A stretch of DNA of 64,000 nucleotides. It comes from Bradyrhizobium guangzhouense. Its GTDB lineage: Bacteria > Pseudomonadota > Alphaproteobacteria > Rhizobiales > Xanthobacteraceae. Below are positions 28,350-38,351 of this stretch, in pieces. The stretch's first letter is position 1; each line of letters starts with the position of its first letter. The stretch is taken from contig NZ_CP030053.1 in NCBI RefSeq assembly GCF_004114955.1, forward strand, positions 1 to 64,000, given 5' to 3'. Both the position numbers and the translations under genes were made by a program. Under the pieces are notes generated by a model. It saw only the letters and a list, made by a program, of their open reading frames with translations, had not been told where the DNA came from and searched no databases.

Positions 28350-29843
28350 TCACACCCCCGCCATCATCACGTATTTGATCTCGACATATTCTTCCATGCC
28401 GTGACGCGAGCCTTCACGGCCCAGGCCGCTTTCCTTGACGCCGCCGAACGGTGCGACCTCAGTCGTGATGAGGCCGGTGTTGACGCCGACCATGCCCGAC
28501 TCCAGCGCCTCGGCGACGCGCCAGACGCGGCCGATATCGCGGGAATAGAAATAGGAGGCGAGGCCGAACGGCGAGGCATTGCACATCGCGATGACGTCGG
28601 CCTCGTCCTTGAAGCGGATGACAGGCGCGAGCGGGCCGAAAGTTTCCTCCTGCGAAACCAGCGAGTCCGGCTTCACATCGGCGAGCACGGTCGGCTCGAA
28701 GAAGGAACGGCCGAGCTCGCTGCGCTTGCCGCCGGTCACCACCTTGGCGCCACGCTTGACGGCATCGGCGATGTGACGCTCGACCTTGTCGACCGCCTTC
28801 ATGTTGATGAGCGGGCCCTGCGTTACGCCGCTTTCGGTGCCGTCGCCGATCTTCATCGCCGCGACCTTGGCCGACAGCTTCTTGACGAACTCGTCGTAGA
28901 TCTTGTCCTGTGCGTAGAGGCGGTTGGCGCAGACGCAGGTCTGGCCCATGTTGCGGTATTTCGAGACGATCGCGCCTTCGACCGCCGCATCGATATCGGC
29001 GTCGTCGAACACCACGAACGGCGCGTTACCGCCAAGCTCGAGGCCGAGCCGCTTCACGCCGACGGAGGCTTGCTGGTAGAGGATCTTGCCGACCGCGGTC
29101 GAGCCGGTGAAGCCCACGAAGCGTACCGCCGGATGCTCGCACAGCACCTTGCCGATCGGGGGCGCATCACCGGTGATGATGTTGAGCACGCCCTTGGGGA
29201 TGCCGGCCTTTTCGGCGAGCACTGCGAGCGCCAGTGCCGACAGCGGCGTCTCGTTGGCGGGCTTGAGCACCACGGTGCAGCCTGCGGCCAGTGCCGGCGA
29301 GACTTTTCGGGTGATCATCGAGTTCGGGAAGTTCCACGGCGTGATGGCCCCGCAAACGCCGATCGGCTGCTTGATCGCGAGCAGCCGCGCATCGGGCCGC
29401 TGCGTCGGGATGGTCTCGCCATAGACGCGGCGGGCTTCCTCCGCGAAGAACTCGATATAGGCGGCGCCGATATCGACCTCGCCGAGCGCTTCCGACAGCG
29501 GCTTGCCCTGCTCGGAGGTCAGGATCAACGCGAGGTCCTCGCGGTTGGCGATGATCAGCTCGAACCATTTGCGCAAAATGTTGGAGCGCTGCTTGGCAGT
29601 GTGCTTGGCCCAGGCCGGAAACGCGCGCTGGGCGGCTTCGACGGCCTTGGTGGTATCGTCGGCGCCAAGCTGCGGGACTTTTGCGATCTCGACACCGGTC
29701 GCGGGATTGTTCACGGCAAACACCGGCGTGCCGACCCAGGCGCCGTCGATGTAGCAGGCCTCCTTCAGCAGCGACGGGTCCTTCAATCGGTCGCGCAGGT
29801 TGGCGGTGGATTGCTGGGCGCGTGCTGCGGCGGTCGGGGTCAT
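28350..29843 (-). CDS. gabD: NAD(P)-dependent succinate-semialdehyde dehydrogenase
   Basis: Oxidises succinate semialdehyde to succinate in GABA breakdown. It is 497 aa, the normal length for the aldehyde dehydrogenase family. The catalytic Glu is in LELGGNAPFVVFDDADID and the catalytic Cys in GQTCVCANRLY; the second Cys two residues on (CVC) is typical of SSADH. The cofactor region ITPWNFPNSMITRKV is present. A GAGGAGC Shine-Dalgarno precedes the ATG. No gabT is adjacent, so a related semialdehyde cannot be excluded. Confidence 0.9.
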   Translation of the reverse strand: MTPTAAARAQQSTANLRDRLKDPSLLKEACYIDGAWVGTPVFAVNNPATGVEIAKVPQLGADDTTKAVEAAQRAFPAWAKHTAKQRSNILRKWFELIIANREDLALILTSEQGKPLSEALGEVDIGAAYIEFFAEEARRVYGETIPTQRPDARLLAIKQPIGVCGAITPWNFPNSMITRKVSPALAAGCTVVLKPANETPLSALALAVLAEKAGIPKGVLNIITGDAPPIGKVLCEHPAVRFVGFTGSTAVGKILYQQASVGVKRLGLELGGNAPFVVFDDADIDAAVEGAIVSKYRNMGQTCVCANRLYAQDKIYDEFVKKLSAKVAAMKIGDGTESGVTQGPLINMKAVDKVERHIADAVKRGAKVVTGGKRSELGRSFFEPTVLADVKPDSLVSQEETFGPLAPVIRFKDEADVIAMCNASPFGLASYFYSRDIGRVWRVAEALESGMVGVNTGLITTEVAPFGGVKESGLGREGSRHGMEEYVEIKYVMMAGV

Positions 29844-29968
29844 GGCGTTGCTCCTCGGGCGATCATTCGGGGCGATCGGATCGGCCGCAATATAGGGACA
29901 TCAGGTGCCCAATGCACCGTCCCGCAACGCACATCTGCCGGGAGTTAAAGTCGGGAGCGCAGTCCTTC

Positions 29969-29989
29969 ACCTCTCCCTATGGGAGAGGT
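29969..29989. repeat. CCTCTCCC-type palindrome
   Basis: ACCTCTCCC-TAT-GGGAGAGGT, a perfect short hairpin of the same family as the one after gyrB. It lies between gabD and the small GIY-YIG-like gene. Confidence 0.5.
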
Positions 29990-30014
29990 ATAGCACCCAA
30001 CCTTGTGGAGATGA

Positions 30015-30335
30015 TCAGGCCGCGCCGCTCATATAGGTCTCGCGGCGGCCGATCATGCGTTCAGCCGCGGCCTTGGCGCTGGCCTTCGAGGAGGTCGCGC
30101 AGGTCCGGTATTCGAGATCGGGTGCATCGGAGGTATCGCGGCGGCCGAACCAGGATTTTGAGCCGACCGGCAGCAGCGCCAGTGCCTGCGCCAGATTGTC
30201 GACCGCGCCGAACGAATAGAGCGCGCCTGATCCGGCGATCCGCACCTCGTAAATGCCGGGCGAGATCGGCGCTTCCAGATTGTCGCCCCGTCCGGGACGG
30301 GGATAGCGCTTCCATTCGCTCCAGGTCGAAATCAT
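30015..30335 (-). CDS. Small protein with degenerate GIY-YIG-like fold
   Basis: Not a named family to my knowledge. It is 106 aa from MISTWSEWKR. PGIYEVR (26-32) and ALYSFG (38-43) match the spacing of the GIY and YIG motifs, and a late ERMIGRRE helix could hold the family Glu. The catalytic Arg after YIG is replaced (DNLAQAL), so nuclease activity is doubtful. The start at 30335 was chosen because GAGGGG lies 9 nt upstream; an ATG 15 codons further up is possible. Confidence 0.6.
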   Translation of the reverse strand: MISTWSEWKRYPRPGRGDNLEAPISPGIYEVRIAGSGALYSFGAVDNLAQALALLPVGSKSWFGRRDTSDAPDLEYRTCATSSKASAKAAAERMIGRRETYMSGAA

Positions 30336-30434
30336 CTTTAAGTCCCCTCGCGACCGATGGAGGCCGCCAAATTGCATCAAGTTCTAACGTCGGCCGCCGA
30401 CCGGGCCACAAGCTGAACGCCGCAACGCACAAAA

Positions 30435-30451
30435 TGTTTCAAGTGTTTCAA
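30435..30451. promoter_or_regulatory. Direct repeat TGTTTCAA-G-TGTTTCAA
   Basis: Two perfect 8-bp direct repeats separated by one base, in the 340-bp space between the GIY-YIG-like gene and the serine hydrolase that point away from each other. The placement suits an operator. No regulator is assigned, and nothing else was seen in the gap. Confidence 0.3.
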
Positions 30452-30675
30452 ACACCGGAAAACATATCGCCGGAGCCTATCCAAGGTCACGATCGGATGC
30501 GGCCATCCACCGCAGATTGTGAAGAAGTGTTGCAGATCAGTCGTCCCGCGCGGAGCGCAGAGCGTCAAGTCACGACATCGCGACCGGAGGGTGCATATCG
30601 CCACGCTTGCCGCACACGACTTGCGGGAGGACAATCCGAACACTTCCAACAATAATCAAACCGGAGGAAACGCTG

Positions 30676-31869
30676 ATGCAAAGCAAAGCCCAGATCGACG
30701 AGATTCTGCGCAAGACCAGCGATGCCAAGGAGATTCCCGGCGTTGTTGCGATCGCCGCCAGCGGCGGCGACATTCTGTATCAGGGCGCGTTCGGCAAGCG
30801 CGATCTGTCCAAGCCCGATGCGATGACCACCGACAGCGTGTTCTGGATCGCCTCGATGACGAAGGCGGTGACTGCAGCGGGCGCGATGCAACTGGTCGAG
30901 CAGGGCAAGCTGTCGCTCGATGCACCGATCGGCGGCGTGCTGCCCGACCTCGCCAATCCGCAAGTGCTGGAAGGCTTCGACGCCAAGGGCGAGCCGAAAC
31001 TACGGCCCGCGAAGGGCGCGATCACGCTGCGTCAACTCATGACCCACACTGCCGGCTTCTGCTACGACATGTGGAACGGCGAATTCGGGCGCTACATGGA
31101 GAAAACAGGCACGCCGGGGATCATCACCTGCCAGAACGCTGCACTGAAGACGCCCGTGATGACCGATCCCGGCACGCGCTGGGAATACGGTACCAACATC
31201 GACTTCGTCGGCAAGGCGGTGGAAGCCGTCAGCGGCAAGCGGCTCGACGCCTACTTGCGCGACAATCTGTTTGCGCCACTCGGCATGAGCGACACCGGCT
31301 TCAAGATCAGCGACGACATGCGCAAGCGTCTCGTCGGCATGCATGCCCGCGGCGAAGACGGCCAGCTTGCCGCGATGCCGTTCGAGCTCGAGCAGAATCC
31401 GGAATTCCACATGGGTGGCGGCGGCCTCTACTCGACCGCGGGCGACTACATCAAATTCACCCAGATGATCCTCAACAAGGGCCGCGGCAACGGCAACCAG
31501 GTGCTCAGGCCAGAAACGATCGCCATGATGGGGCAGAACCAGATGGGCGATCTCAACATGACCAAGATGACGACCGCGGCGCCACCTTACACCAACGACG
31601 TCGATCTCTATCCGGACCAGGCGAAGAAATGGGGCCTCAGCTTCATGATCAACACCGCCAAGACCGCGGAGGGGCGGAGCGCCGGCAGCCTCGCCTGGGC
31701 GGGCCTCGCCAACACTTACTACTGGATCGACCCGGCCCGCGACGTCACGGGCGTCATCCTCATGCAGCTGTTGCCGTTTGCGGATGCGAAATGCCTGCAG
31801 GCCTTCGCGGGATTCGAGCGCGGCGTCTATGCCGGGCTCGATGCCGGCAGCGGGCAGAAGGCGGCGTAA
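30676..31869 (+). CDS. Serine hydrolase, beta-lactamase (class C) family
   Basis: 397-aa hydrolase with the SxxK motif in IASMTKAV, then LMTHTAGFCYDMWNG and RWEYGTNIDFVG (the Tyr of the second motif), and a Gly-rich HMGGGGLYSTAGDY. There is no signal peptide, unlike the hydrolase at 18026-19453, so this one is probably cytoplasmic and esterase-like (EstB / LovD type). The ATG at 30676 follows a strong GGAGGAAA; the open frame extends 23 codons upstream without homology. A 9-bp hairpin at 31883-31904 follows the stop. Confidence 0.86.
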   Translation: MQSKAQIDEILRKTSDAKEIPGVVAIAASGGDILYQGAFGKRDLSKPDAMTTDSVFWIASMTKAVTAAGAMQLVEQGKLSLDAPIGGVLPDLANPQVLEGFDAKGEPKLRPAKGAITLRQLMTHTAGFCYDMWNGEFGRYMEKTGTPGIITCQNAALKTPVMTDPGTRWEYGTNIDFVGKAVEAVSGKRLDAYLRDNLFAPLGMSDTGFKISDDMRKRLVGMHARGEDGQLAAMPFELEQNPEFHMGGGGLYSTAGDYIKFTQMILNKGRGNGNQVLRPETIAMMGQNQMGDLNMTKMTTAAPPYTNDVDLYPDQAKKWGLSFMINTAKTAEGRSAGSLAWAGLANTYYWIDPARDVTGVILMQLLPFADAKCLQAFAGFERGVYAGLDAGSGQKAA

Positions 31870-31882
31870 CTCCTTAGTATGA

Positions 31883-31904
31883 GGCGCGCGGCGTCGCGCG
31901 CCTT
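31883..31904 (+). terminator. Hairpin after serine hydrolase
   Basis: AGGCGCGCG-GCGT-CGCGCGCCT, a perfect 9-bp stem 14 bp after the stop. There is no T-run, so it may be a Rho-type end or an mRNA-stabilising structure. Confidence 0.4.
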
Positions 31905-31919
31905 CGCTGCAACGGATAA

Positions 31920-31955
31920 CCTCGTGCTCGAAAGCCATCGGCTTCGGGCACGAGG
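31920..31955 (+). promoter_or_regulatory. Leader hairpin before acyl-CoA synthetase
   Basis: CCTCGTGC (31920-31927) pairs with GCACGAGG (31948-31955). The stem continues inward through CGAA/TTCG and GCC/GGC around an ATC loop. It ends 24 nt before the TTG start and 12 nt before the GAGGAGA Shine-Dalgarno, so it could influence translation. Confidence 0.35.
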
Positions 31956-31979
31956 CGATCAGGTTTTGAGGAGACGAAC

Positions 31980-33686
31980 TTGGCGAACGATCTTGCAGGC
32001 AAGGCCGACAGCTATGTATGCGGCATCTCGGATACGCCGCTGCTCGGCGACACTATCGGCCGCAGCCTCGATCACGCGGTGCGGCGCTGGGGTACCAGCG
32101 AGGCGCTGGTCTCGCCCAGCCACGGTGTGCGATGGAGCTGGACCGAATTCGCCGAGCGCGTCGATGCGCTGGCTGCCGGTTTTCTCGCGCTTGGTCTCGA
32201 ACGCGGTGAGCGGATCGGCATCTGGTCGCTGAACCGGCCGGAATGGACGCTGACCCAGTTTGCCGCCGCCAAGGCCGGCCTGATCCTGGTGACGATCAAT
32301 CCCGCCTATCGGCTCAGCGAGCTCGAGTTCGCGCTGAAGAAAGTCGGCTGCGCCGCGATCGTCACCGCGACGGCGTTCAAGACCAGCCAATACATGGACA
32401 TGCTCAACACGCTACTGCCGGAGCTTTCGAGCGCGAGGCCCGGCCAGCTGCGCGCGGCGCGGCTGCCGGCCTTGCGGATCGTGATCCAGATCGGCGGTCC
32501 CTCGGTGCCGGGCACGATCCCCTTCGAGGAAGTCGCGCGCATGGGCAAAGCGGAGCATCGCGAGCAGCTTGCCGCGCTCGGCGCGGCACTGCAGTTCGAC
32601 GATCCCGTCAACATCCAGTTCACCAGCGGCACGACCGGCTTACCCAAGGGGGTGACGCTGACGCACCACAACATCCTCAATAACGGCTATTTCACGGGAC
32701 GCGCGATGCGCCTGACGGAAGCGGATCGCATCTGCATTCCCGTGCCGCTCTACCATTGCTTCGGCATGGTGATGGGCAACCTCGCCTCCGTCACGCTGGG
32801 GGCGACCATGGTCTATCCCGGCGAGGGCTTCGATCCGCTGGCGACACTGCGCGCGATCGAGCAGGAGAAATGCACGACGCTGTACGGCGTGCCGACCATG
32901 TTCATCGCCGAGCTCGATCACCCAGAATTCAAGACGTTCAATCTGAAATCGTTGCGCACCGGCATCATGGCCGGCGCGCCCTGCCCGATCGAGGTGATGA
33001 AGCGCGTCAACACCGAGATGAACATGCGCGAGGTCACCATCGCCTATGGCATGACCGAGACCAGCCCGGTCAGCTTCCAGAGTGCGACGGACGACCCGCT
33101 GGAGCGGCGCGTCTCCACCGTCGGGCGGATCCATCCGCATGTCGAGGTGAAGGTCGTCGATCTCGAAGGCAAGATCGTCAAGCGCGGCGAACGCGGCGAG
33201 CTCTGCACCCGCGGCTACAGCGTCATGCTGGGCTATTGGGAGGAGAAGGAAAAGACCGGCGACGTGCTCGACGCCGCCGGCTGGATGCACACCGGCGATC
33301 TCGCCACCATCGACGACGAGGGCTATTGCAACATCGTCGGCCGCATCAAGGATCTGGTGATCCGCGGCGGCGAGAACCTCTATCCGCGCGAGATCGAGGA
33401 ATTCTTGTACCGCCATCCCAAGATCCAGGACGTGCAGATCTTCGGCGTCGCCGACACCCGCTATGGCGAGGAGCTCTGCGCCTGGATCCGAGTCAGATCA
33501 GGCGAGACGCTCACGGCAGAGGAGGTCCGCGCCTTCTGCGACGGCCAGATCGCCCACAACAAGATCCCGCGCTACGTCGAGTTCGTCGACGAATTCCCGA
33601 TGACCGTGACCGGCAAGATCCAGAAATTCGTGATGCGGGACACCGTGGAGCAGCGGCTGGGGCTGAAGGCTGCGAAGACGGCGTGA
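31980..33686 (+). CDS. AMP-binding acyl-CoA synthetase (fatty-acyl-CoA synthase type)
   Basis: 568-aa adenylate-forming enzyme that activates a carboxylic acid to its CoA thioester. The P-loop-like motif is [40 protein letters not shown] and the hinge region [20 protein letters not shown] follow, and the C-terminal catalytic Lys is in VTGKIQKF. The start is TTG ([10 protein letters not shown]) after GAGGAGA. Chain-length preference cannot be read from the sequence, and neighbours give no pathway. Confidence 0.9.
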   Translation: MANDLAGKADSYVCGISDTPLLGDTIGRSLDHAVRRWGTSEALVSPSHGVRWSWTEFAERVDALAAGFLALGLERGERIGIWSLNRPEWTLTQFAAAKAGLILVTINPAYRLSELEFALKKVGCAAIVTATAFKTSQYMDMLNTLLPELSSARPGQLRAARLPALRIVIQIGGPSVPGTIPFEEVARMGKAEHREQLAALGAALQFDDPVNIQFTSGTTGLPKGVTLTHHNILNNGYFTGRAMRLTEADRICIPVPLYHCFGMVMGNLASVTLGATMVYPGEGFDPLATLRAIEQEKCTTLYGVPTMFIAELDHPEFKTFNLKSLRTGIMAGAPCPIEVMKRVNTEMNMREVTIAYGMTETSPVSFQSATDDPLERRVSTVGRIHPHVEVKVVDLEGKIVKRGERGELCTRGYSVMLGYWEEKEKTGDVLDAAGWMHTGDLATIDDEGYCNIVGRIKDLVIRGGENLYPREIEEFLYRHPKIQDVQIFGVADTRYGEELCAWIRVRSGETLTAEEVRAFCDGQIAHNKIPRYVEFVDEFPMTVTGKIQKFVMRDTVEQRLGLKAAKTA

Positions 33687-33694
33687 GGCCACGA

Positions 33695-33781
33695 CGTCAT
33701 TGCGAGCGCAGCGAAGCAATCCAGAATCCTTCCGCGGAGGCAGTCTGGATTGCTTCGTCGCAAGAGCTCCTCGCAATGACG
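33695..33781. repeat. 87-bp palindromic repeat, family CGTCATTGCGAG (copy 2, inverted)
   Basis: Reverse-complement counterpart of 22917-23003 with the same ends and length. It fills the space between two convergent genes (acyl-CoA synthetase and PfkB kinase) and could serve as a bidirectional transcript end. Confidence 0.75.
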
Positions 33782-33798
33782 GGGAGAGAGCGGAGTCC

Positions 33799-34800
33799 TT
33801 AAACCGTCAGCCCGCGCTGCTGGGCCAGCTCCTTCAGCGACACCTGGGGGCGCGCGCCGATGTGCTGGATGACCTCGGCGGCGGCAAGCGCGCCTAGCTC
33901 GCCGCACTGCTTGTGCGAGAGGTCGCGTGAGAGGCCGTAGAGGAAGCCGGCCGCGAAGAGGTCGCCGGCGCCGGTGGTGTCGACCAGCTGCGTGATCGGC
34001 GAGGCCGGTGCGGCAACCGCATCCGTCGGCGTCACCACGACGCAACCCTTCTCGCTGCGAGTGACCACGCCGAGCTTGACGTCGCTGCGCAGAAGCTTCA
34101 GCGCGGTGTCGAAATCGGAGGTCTCGTAGAGCGAGTGCAGCTCGGACTCGTTGGCGAACACGATGTCGGCGGTGCCGTTGCGCATCAGCCCCAGAAACTC
34201 GTCGCGATAGCGGCCGACGCAGAAGGAATCCGACAGCGTCAGCGCCACCTTGCGGCCGGCTTCGTGGGCAATCTTGGAAGCCTTGAGGAAGGCTTCCTTG
34301 GCGCCCGGCGGATCCCAGAGATAGCCTTCGAGATAGACGATCTTGGCTGCCGCGATCTCGGCCGGATCGATATCGGCAGGCGACAGATCCTGCGCCGCGC
34401 CGAGATAGGTGTTCATGGTGCGCTCGCCGTCGCCGGTGACCAGGATGTAGGAGCAGCCGGTGGCGGGACCGTCCTTCGCGGGTGGCGTGTTGAAGGCAAC
34501 GCCGGCGGCGCGGATGTCGTGGACATAGAGCTTGCCGATCTGGTCGTCCTTGACCTTGCCGACATAGGCGGCGCGCGCGCCCAGGCTGCCGATGCCGACG
34601 ATGGTGTTGGCGGCAGATCCCCCCGAGACTTCCGTCGCCGGGCCCATGTCGGCGTAGATGGCCGCGGCCCGCGCCTCGTCGATCAGCGACATGCTGCCCT
34701 TGGTCATGCCGTGCTTGACCAAAAAGGCCTCGTCGGTCCGGACCAGCACGTCGAACAGCGCATTGCCGATGCCGAGAACGTCATATTTCACGTCAGCCAT
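33799..34800 (-). CDS. PfkB family kinase (adenosine kinase-like)
   Basis: 333-aa ribokinase-fold sugar/nucleoside kinase. The N-terminal GGSAANTIVGIGSLGA binds substrate. The C-terminal PfkB signature is DTTGAGDLFAAGFLYGL, where the Asp is the catalytic base. The overall pattern (YDVLGIGNALFDVLV at the start) is that of the proteobacterial adenosine kinase group. Sugar kinases of the same fold cannot be excluded. AAGGTGA precedes the ATG; murJ diverges 125 bp away. Confidence 0.83.
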   Translation of the reverse strand: MADVKYDVLGIGNALFDVLVRTDEAFLVKHGMTKGSMSLIDEARAAAIYADMGPATEVSGGSAANTIVGIGSLGARAAYVGKVKDDQIGKLYVHDIRAAGVAFNTPPAKDGPATGCSYILVTGDGERTMNTYLGAAQDLSPADIDPAEIAAAKIVYLEGYLWDPPGAKEAFLKASKIAHEAGRKVALTLSDSFCVGRYRDEFLGLMRNGTADIVFANESELHSLYETSDFDTALKLLRSDVKLGVVTRSEKGCVVVTPTDAVAAPASPITQLVDTTGAGDLFAAGFLYGLSRDLSHKQCGELGALAAAEVIQHIGARPQVSLKELAQQRGLTV

Positions 34801-34924
34801 TCACCTTGATCCTGTTTGCCGGATTGCGGTACCCGCGGAAATCCGCTTCCTGTGAGCCTGAAATCTGGCTCGCGGCCTATCACGAGGGGACCGCTGCGGG
34901 CAAGCAACGGTATTATCAAAGAGC

Positions 34925-36457
34925 ATGATCCGCTCCTTCCTGACCGTCTCCACGGGAACACTGGCCTCGCGCCTGCTCGGCTTTGCCCGCGATTCCCTGA
35001 TCGCGGCGCTGCTCGGCACCGGCACTGTCGCGGATGCGTTTCTGGCGGCTTTCCAGCTCGTCAACGTGGTGCGGCGGCTGCTCAGCGAAGGGGCACTCAA
35101 TGCCGCCCTGATCCCGGCCTGGCTGCGCGTCCGTGAGCGCGATGGCGAACGGGCCGCCTCCGCCTTTGCCGGGCGCGTGCTTGGCACGGTCAGCGCATCC
35201 CTGATCGTGATTTCGATCGGCATTGCGCTGACGATGCCGCTGATCATCATGATCATCGCACCAGGCTTCGCCGGCAGCGCCACGCTCGATCTCGCCGTCC
35301 AGAACGCGCGGCTGATGCTGCCCTATCTCGCCTTTGCCGGTCCGGTCACGGTGTTGATGGGGCTATTGAACGCGCAGGGGCGCTTTGCGCTCACGGCGTT
35401 CTCGCCGCTGCTGTTCAACATCGCGCTGATTGCCGCCATCGGCGCGCTGCTGCTGTGGCACGCCGATGCCGCTCTCTCCGCATGGATGCTGGCGGCGACC
35501 GTCGGCATTGCCGGCCTGCTGCAGCTGGTGATGCTGGGCTCGCAGCGAAGCGCGCGCCTGGCGACGCCGTTGCGCGCAAGCTTCGACAGGGAGATGCGCG
35601 GCTTCTTCGCCAAAGCCATTCCCGGCATGATCGCAAGCTCGGGCCCGCAATGGCTGATGGTCGCGGGCGCCATCATCGCCTCCGCGACACCATCGGCGGT
35701 GTCCTGGCTGTATTTCGCCAACCGCCTGATCGAGCTGCCGCTCGGCATCGTCGGCGTCGCCATGGGCACGGTGCTGGTGCCGGAAATGACGCGCGCGGTG
35801 GGCAGCGGCGACCGTGTCGCGGTGGCGCACGCCGAATCGCGCGCGCTGGAACTGGCGACTGGGCTGGCGCTGCCAGCCACGCTGGGCCTTGCCATTCTGG
35901 CAGGACCGATCGTGCGGCTGCTGTTCGAGCACGGCGCCTTCAGCGCGCAGGACAGCGCCGCAACGGCACACGCGTTGACGTGGCTGGCATTGGGATTGCC
36001 GGCGCATGTGCTGATCAAGGCGCTGTCGCCAGCCTTCTTTGCCCGTAGCGACACGATGACGCCGCTGCTCGCTACGGCCAAAGGCTTTGTGGTCGCGGTC
36101 GGCCTTGCGGTCCTGCTCGGACATTTCTTCGGCGCAAGCGGGATCGCCGCGAGCATCGCGGCTGGCGCCTGGAGCAGCGCCGTCTCGCTGCTCCGGAAAG
36201 GCACCAGCGAATTCGGCTTCTCGGTCGATGCCGCCGCCCGCAGGCGGCTGCCGCGGATCGTGCTCGCTGCCGCCGCCATGGGTGCCCTGCTCTGGCTGAC
36301 CACGGGTCTGATGCCGGCTGAGGCCCATGGCCTCATTCGCTTCATTGTGCTTGGCCTGCAGATCGCCGCCGGGATCGCCGTCTACGGCGTGCTCCTGCAA
36401 ATCCTCGGCGCGGCCTCCTGGCGCGAGGCGGCCGCCGCCCTGAAGCGGCCCGGCTGA
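34925..36457 (+). CDS. murJ: Lipid II flippase MurJ
   Basis: Inner-membrane MOP-superfamily protein that flips lipid II to the periplasm for peptidoglycan assembly. It is 510 aa with about 14 hydrophobic helices. The family start [20 protein letters not shown] and the [11 protein letters not shown] region are clear, and Arg residues lining the early helices are present. trpS follows about 95 bp downstream on the same strand, an order common in Rhizobiales. Confidence 0.93.
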   Translation: MIRSFLTVSTGTLASRLLGFARDSLIAALLGTGTVADAFLAAFQLVNVVRRLLSEGALNAALIPAWLRVRERDGERAASAFAGRVLGTVSASLIVISIGIALTMPLIIMIIAPGFAGSATLDLAVQNARLMLPYLAFAGPVTVLMGLLNAQGRFALTAFSPLLFNIALIAAIGALLLWHADAALSAWMLAATVGIAGLLQLVMLGSQRSARLATPLRASFDREMRGFFAKAIPGMIASSGPQWLMVAGAIIASATPSAVSWLYFANRLIELPLGIVGVAMGTVLVPEMTRAVGSGDRVAVAHAESRALELATGLALPATLGLAILAGPIVRLLFEHGAFSAQDSAATAHALTWLALGLPAHVLIKALSPAFFARSDTMTPLLATAKGFVVAVGLAVLLGHFFGASGIAASIAAGAWSSAVSLLRKGTSEFGFSVDAAARRRLPRIVLAAAAMGALLWLTTGLMPAEAHGLIRFIVLGLQIAAGIAVYGVLLQILGAASWREAAAALKRPG

Positions 36458-36551
36458 ACAGGCCACGCTGCGAATTGCCCTTGACGGGGCAGCCCCGCTG
36501 TTGGAAACGACGGCCGACCACCTATGGGAAGGCGTGCCAGGAAGATTAACC

Positions 36552-37604
36552 ATGCCATTCGTTGAACGGGTTTTTTCGGGCGTCCAGCCGACGGGCAATC
36601 TGCACCTCGGCAACTATCTCGGCGCGATCGTCAACTTCGTGAAGATGCAGCAAACCCACAACTGCATCTATTGCGTCGTCGACATGCATGCGATCACGCA
36701 AGGGGTGGACGTCTGGGGCGGGCCGACCGAGCTCGCGCGCGTCACCCGCGAGGTAACCGCGGCGTTCATCGCCGCCGGCATCGATCCGAAGAAGCACATC
36801 GTGTTCAACCAGAGCCAGGTCTCCGGCCACGCCGAACTCACCTGGATTTTCAACTGTGTCGCGCGCCTGGGCTGGCTGAACCGCATGACCCAGTTCAAGG
36901 AGAAGGCCGGCAAGGATCGCGAGAACGTCTCCGTTGGGCTCTACGACTATCCCGTGCTGATGGCCGCCGACATCCTGCTCTACCGGGCCACCCATGTTCC
37001 CGTCGGCGAGGACCAGAAGCAGCATCTCGAGCTCTCGCGCGACATCGCCCAGAAGTTCAACAATGATTTCGGCGATTCCATTCGCGCCCAGGGCACCAAT
37101 GACGGCTTGTTCTTCCCGCTGCCGGAACCCTTCATCACCGGCCCGGCAACGCGCGTGATGAGCTTGCGCGACGGCACCAAGAAGATGTCGAAGTCGGATC
37201 CGTCGGACAATTCGCGCATCAACCTGACCGACGATGCCGACACCATCGCGCAGAAGATCCGCAAGGCGAAGACCGATCCGGAGCCGCTGCCGAGTGAAGA
37301 GAAAGGCCTGGAAGCGCGGCCCGAGGCCGACAATCTGGTCGGCATTTTCGCAGCCCTGTCCGACCGCTCCAAGGCCGACGTGCTGCGCGAATTCGGCGGC
37401 GGCCAGTTCTCCAGCTTCAAGAACGCGCTGGCTGAGCTGTGCGTGACAAAGCTTGCACCGATCGCCGGCGAGATGAAGCGCCTGGTTGCGGACCCCGGTC
37501 ACATCGACGCCATCCTGAACGATGGTTCCGACCGGGCTCGCGCGATCGCCGAGGAGACCATGAATCTCTCCAAGGACATTGTCGGCTTCATCCGCCGGCG
37601 CTGA
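36552..37604 (+). CDS. trpS: Tryptophan-tRNA ligase
   Basis: Class I aminoacyl-tRNA synthetase charging tRNA-Trp. It is 350 aa. The HIGH-type motif is [13 protein letters not shown], and the second motif is KMSKSDPS. The start at 36552 gives [16 protein letters not shown]; the frame is open 17 codons upstream but homology begins here. A GC-rich hairpin (37615-37644) follows the stop, without a T-run. Confidence 0.96.
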   Translation: MPFVERVFSGVQPTGNLHLGNYLGAIVNFVKMQQTHNCIYCVVDMHAITQGVDVWGGPTELARVTREVTAAFIAAGIDPKKHIVFNQSQVSGHAELTWIFNCVARLGWLNRMTQFKEKAGKDRENVSVGLYDYPVLMAADILLYRATHVPVGEDQKQHLELSRDIAQKFNNDFGDSIRAQGTNDGLFFPLPEPFITGPATRVMSLRDGTKKMSKSDPSDNSRINLTDDADTIAQKIRKAKTDPEPLPSEEKGLEARPEADNLVGIFAALSDRSKADVLREFGGGQFSSFKNALAELCVTKLAPIAGEMKRLVADPGHIDAILNDGSDRARAIAEETMNLSKDIVGFIRRR

Positions 37605-37614
37605 TCACAGCTCG

Positions 37615-37644
37615 CCCTCCCTGGATGGACCCTCCAGGGGAGGG
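37615..37644 (+). terminator. GC-rich hairpin after trpS
   Basis: CCCTCCCTGGA pairs imperfectly with TCCAGGGGAGGG around a short loop, 11 bp after the trpS stop. It may end the transcript or belong to the CCTCTCCC repeat family. No T-run is present. Confidence 0.4.
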
Positions 37645-37775
37645 TAGGTCAGCACCTAACCCGCTGATATGATGGCGAAACGACCGTTTCGCCCCTTGAC
37701 CGTGCGTTCCTCGTCGCCATCTGCTAGGGAAGAGGCCACGCGCCGGCCTTGAACCGGCGACGTCTGGAGAAAACC

Positions 37776-38345
37776 ATGTTCATTCAAACCGAAGCCACCC
37801 CCAATCCCGCCACGCTGAAGTTCATTCCCGGCCGCGTCGTGTCCGACGGCAACCCGATGGAGTTTGCGAGCCGCGAAGCCGCAACCCGTTCGCCGCTCGC
37901 GGAAAAGCTGTTCGAGGTGCCCGGCGTCACCGGTGTGTTTTACGGATCGGATTTCATCACCGTCACCAAGGCGAACGGTGAATGGCAGCAGCTCAAGCCC
38001 GCGATCCTGGGTGCCATCATGGAGCACTACATGTCCGGCGCGCCGCTGCTCGCAGGCGGCGACGCGCAGGGCGACATCGATCTCGACGACGAGGACGAGT
38101 TCTTCGACGAGGCCGATGCCGAGACGGTCGACATGATCAAGGACCTGATCGAGACACGGGTGCGGCCGGCGGTCGCCAATGACGGCGGCGACATCACCTT
38201 TCGCGGCTTCAAGGACGGAATCGTCTATCTCAACATGAAGGGCGCCTGCTCCGGCTGCCCGTCATCTACCGCAACGCTCCAGCACGGCATCCAGAATTTG
38301 CTGAAGCACTTCGTGCCTGACGTGGTCGAAGTCCGGCCGATGTAA
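37776..38345 (+). CDS. NifU family Fe-S scaffold/carrier protein (NfuA-like)
   Basis: 189 aa. The N-terminal Nfu_N domain begins MFIQTEATPNPATLKF. An acidic linker (DLDDEDEFFDEADAE, about 102-116) leads to the C-terminal NifU domain with GACSGCPSS, where Cys158 and Cys161 form the CxxC that holds a 4Fe-4S cluster shared between two subunits. The likely role is Fe-S delivery to target enzymes. The ATG at 37776 starts exactly at family homology. Confidence 0.92.
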   Translation: MFIQTEATPNPATLKFIPGRVVSDGNPMEFASREAATRSPLAEKLFEVPGVTGVFYGSDFITVTKANGEWQQLKPAILGAIMEHYMSGAPLLAGGDAQGDIDLDDEDEFFDEADAETVDMIKDLIETRVRPAVANDGGDITFRGFKDGIVYLNMKGACSGCPSSTATLQHGIQNLLKHFVPDVVEVRPM

Positions 38346-38351
38346 CGAGCT

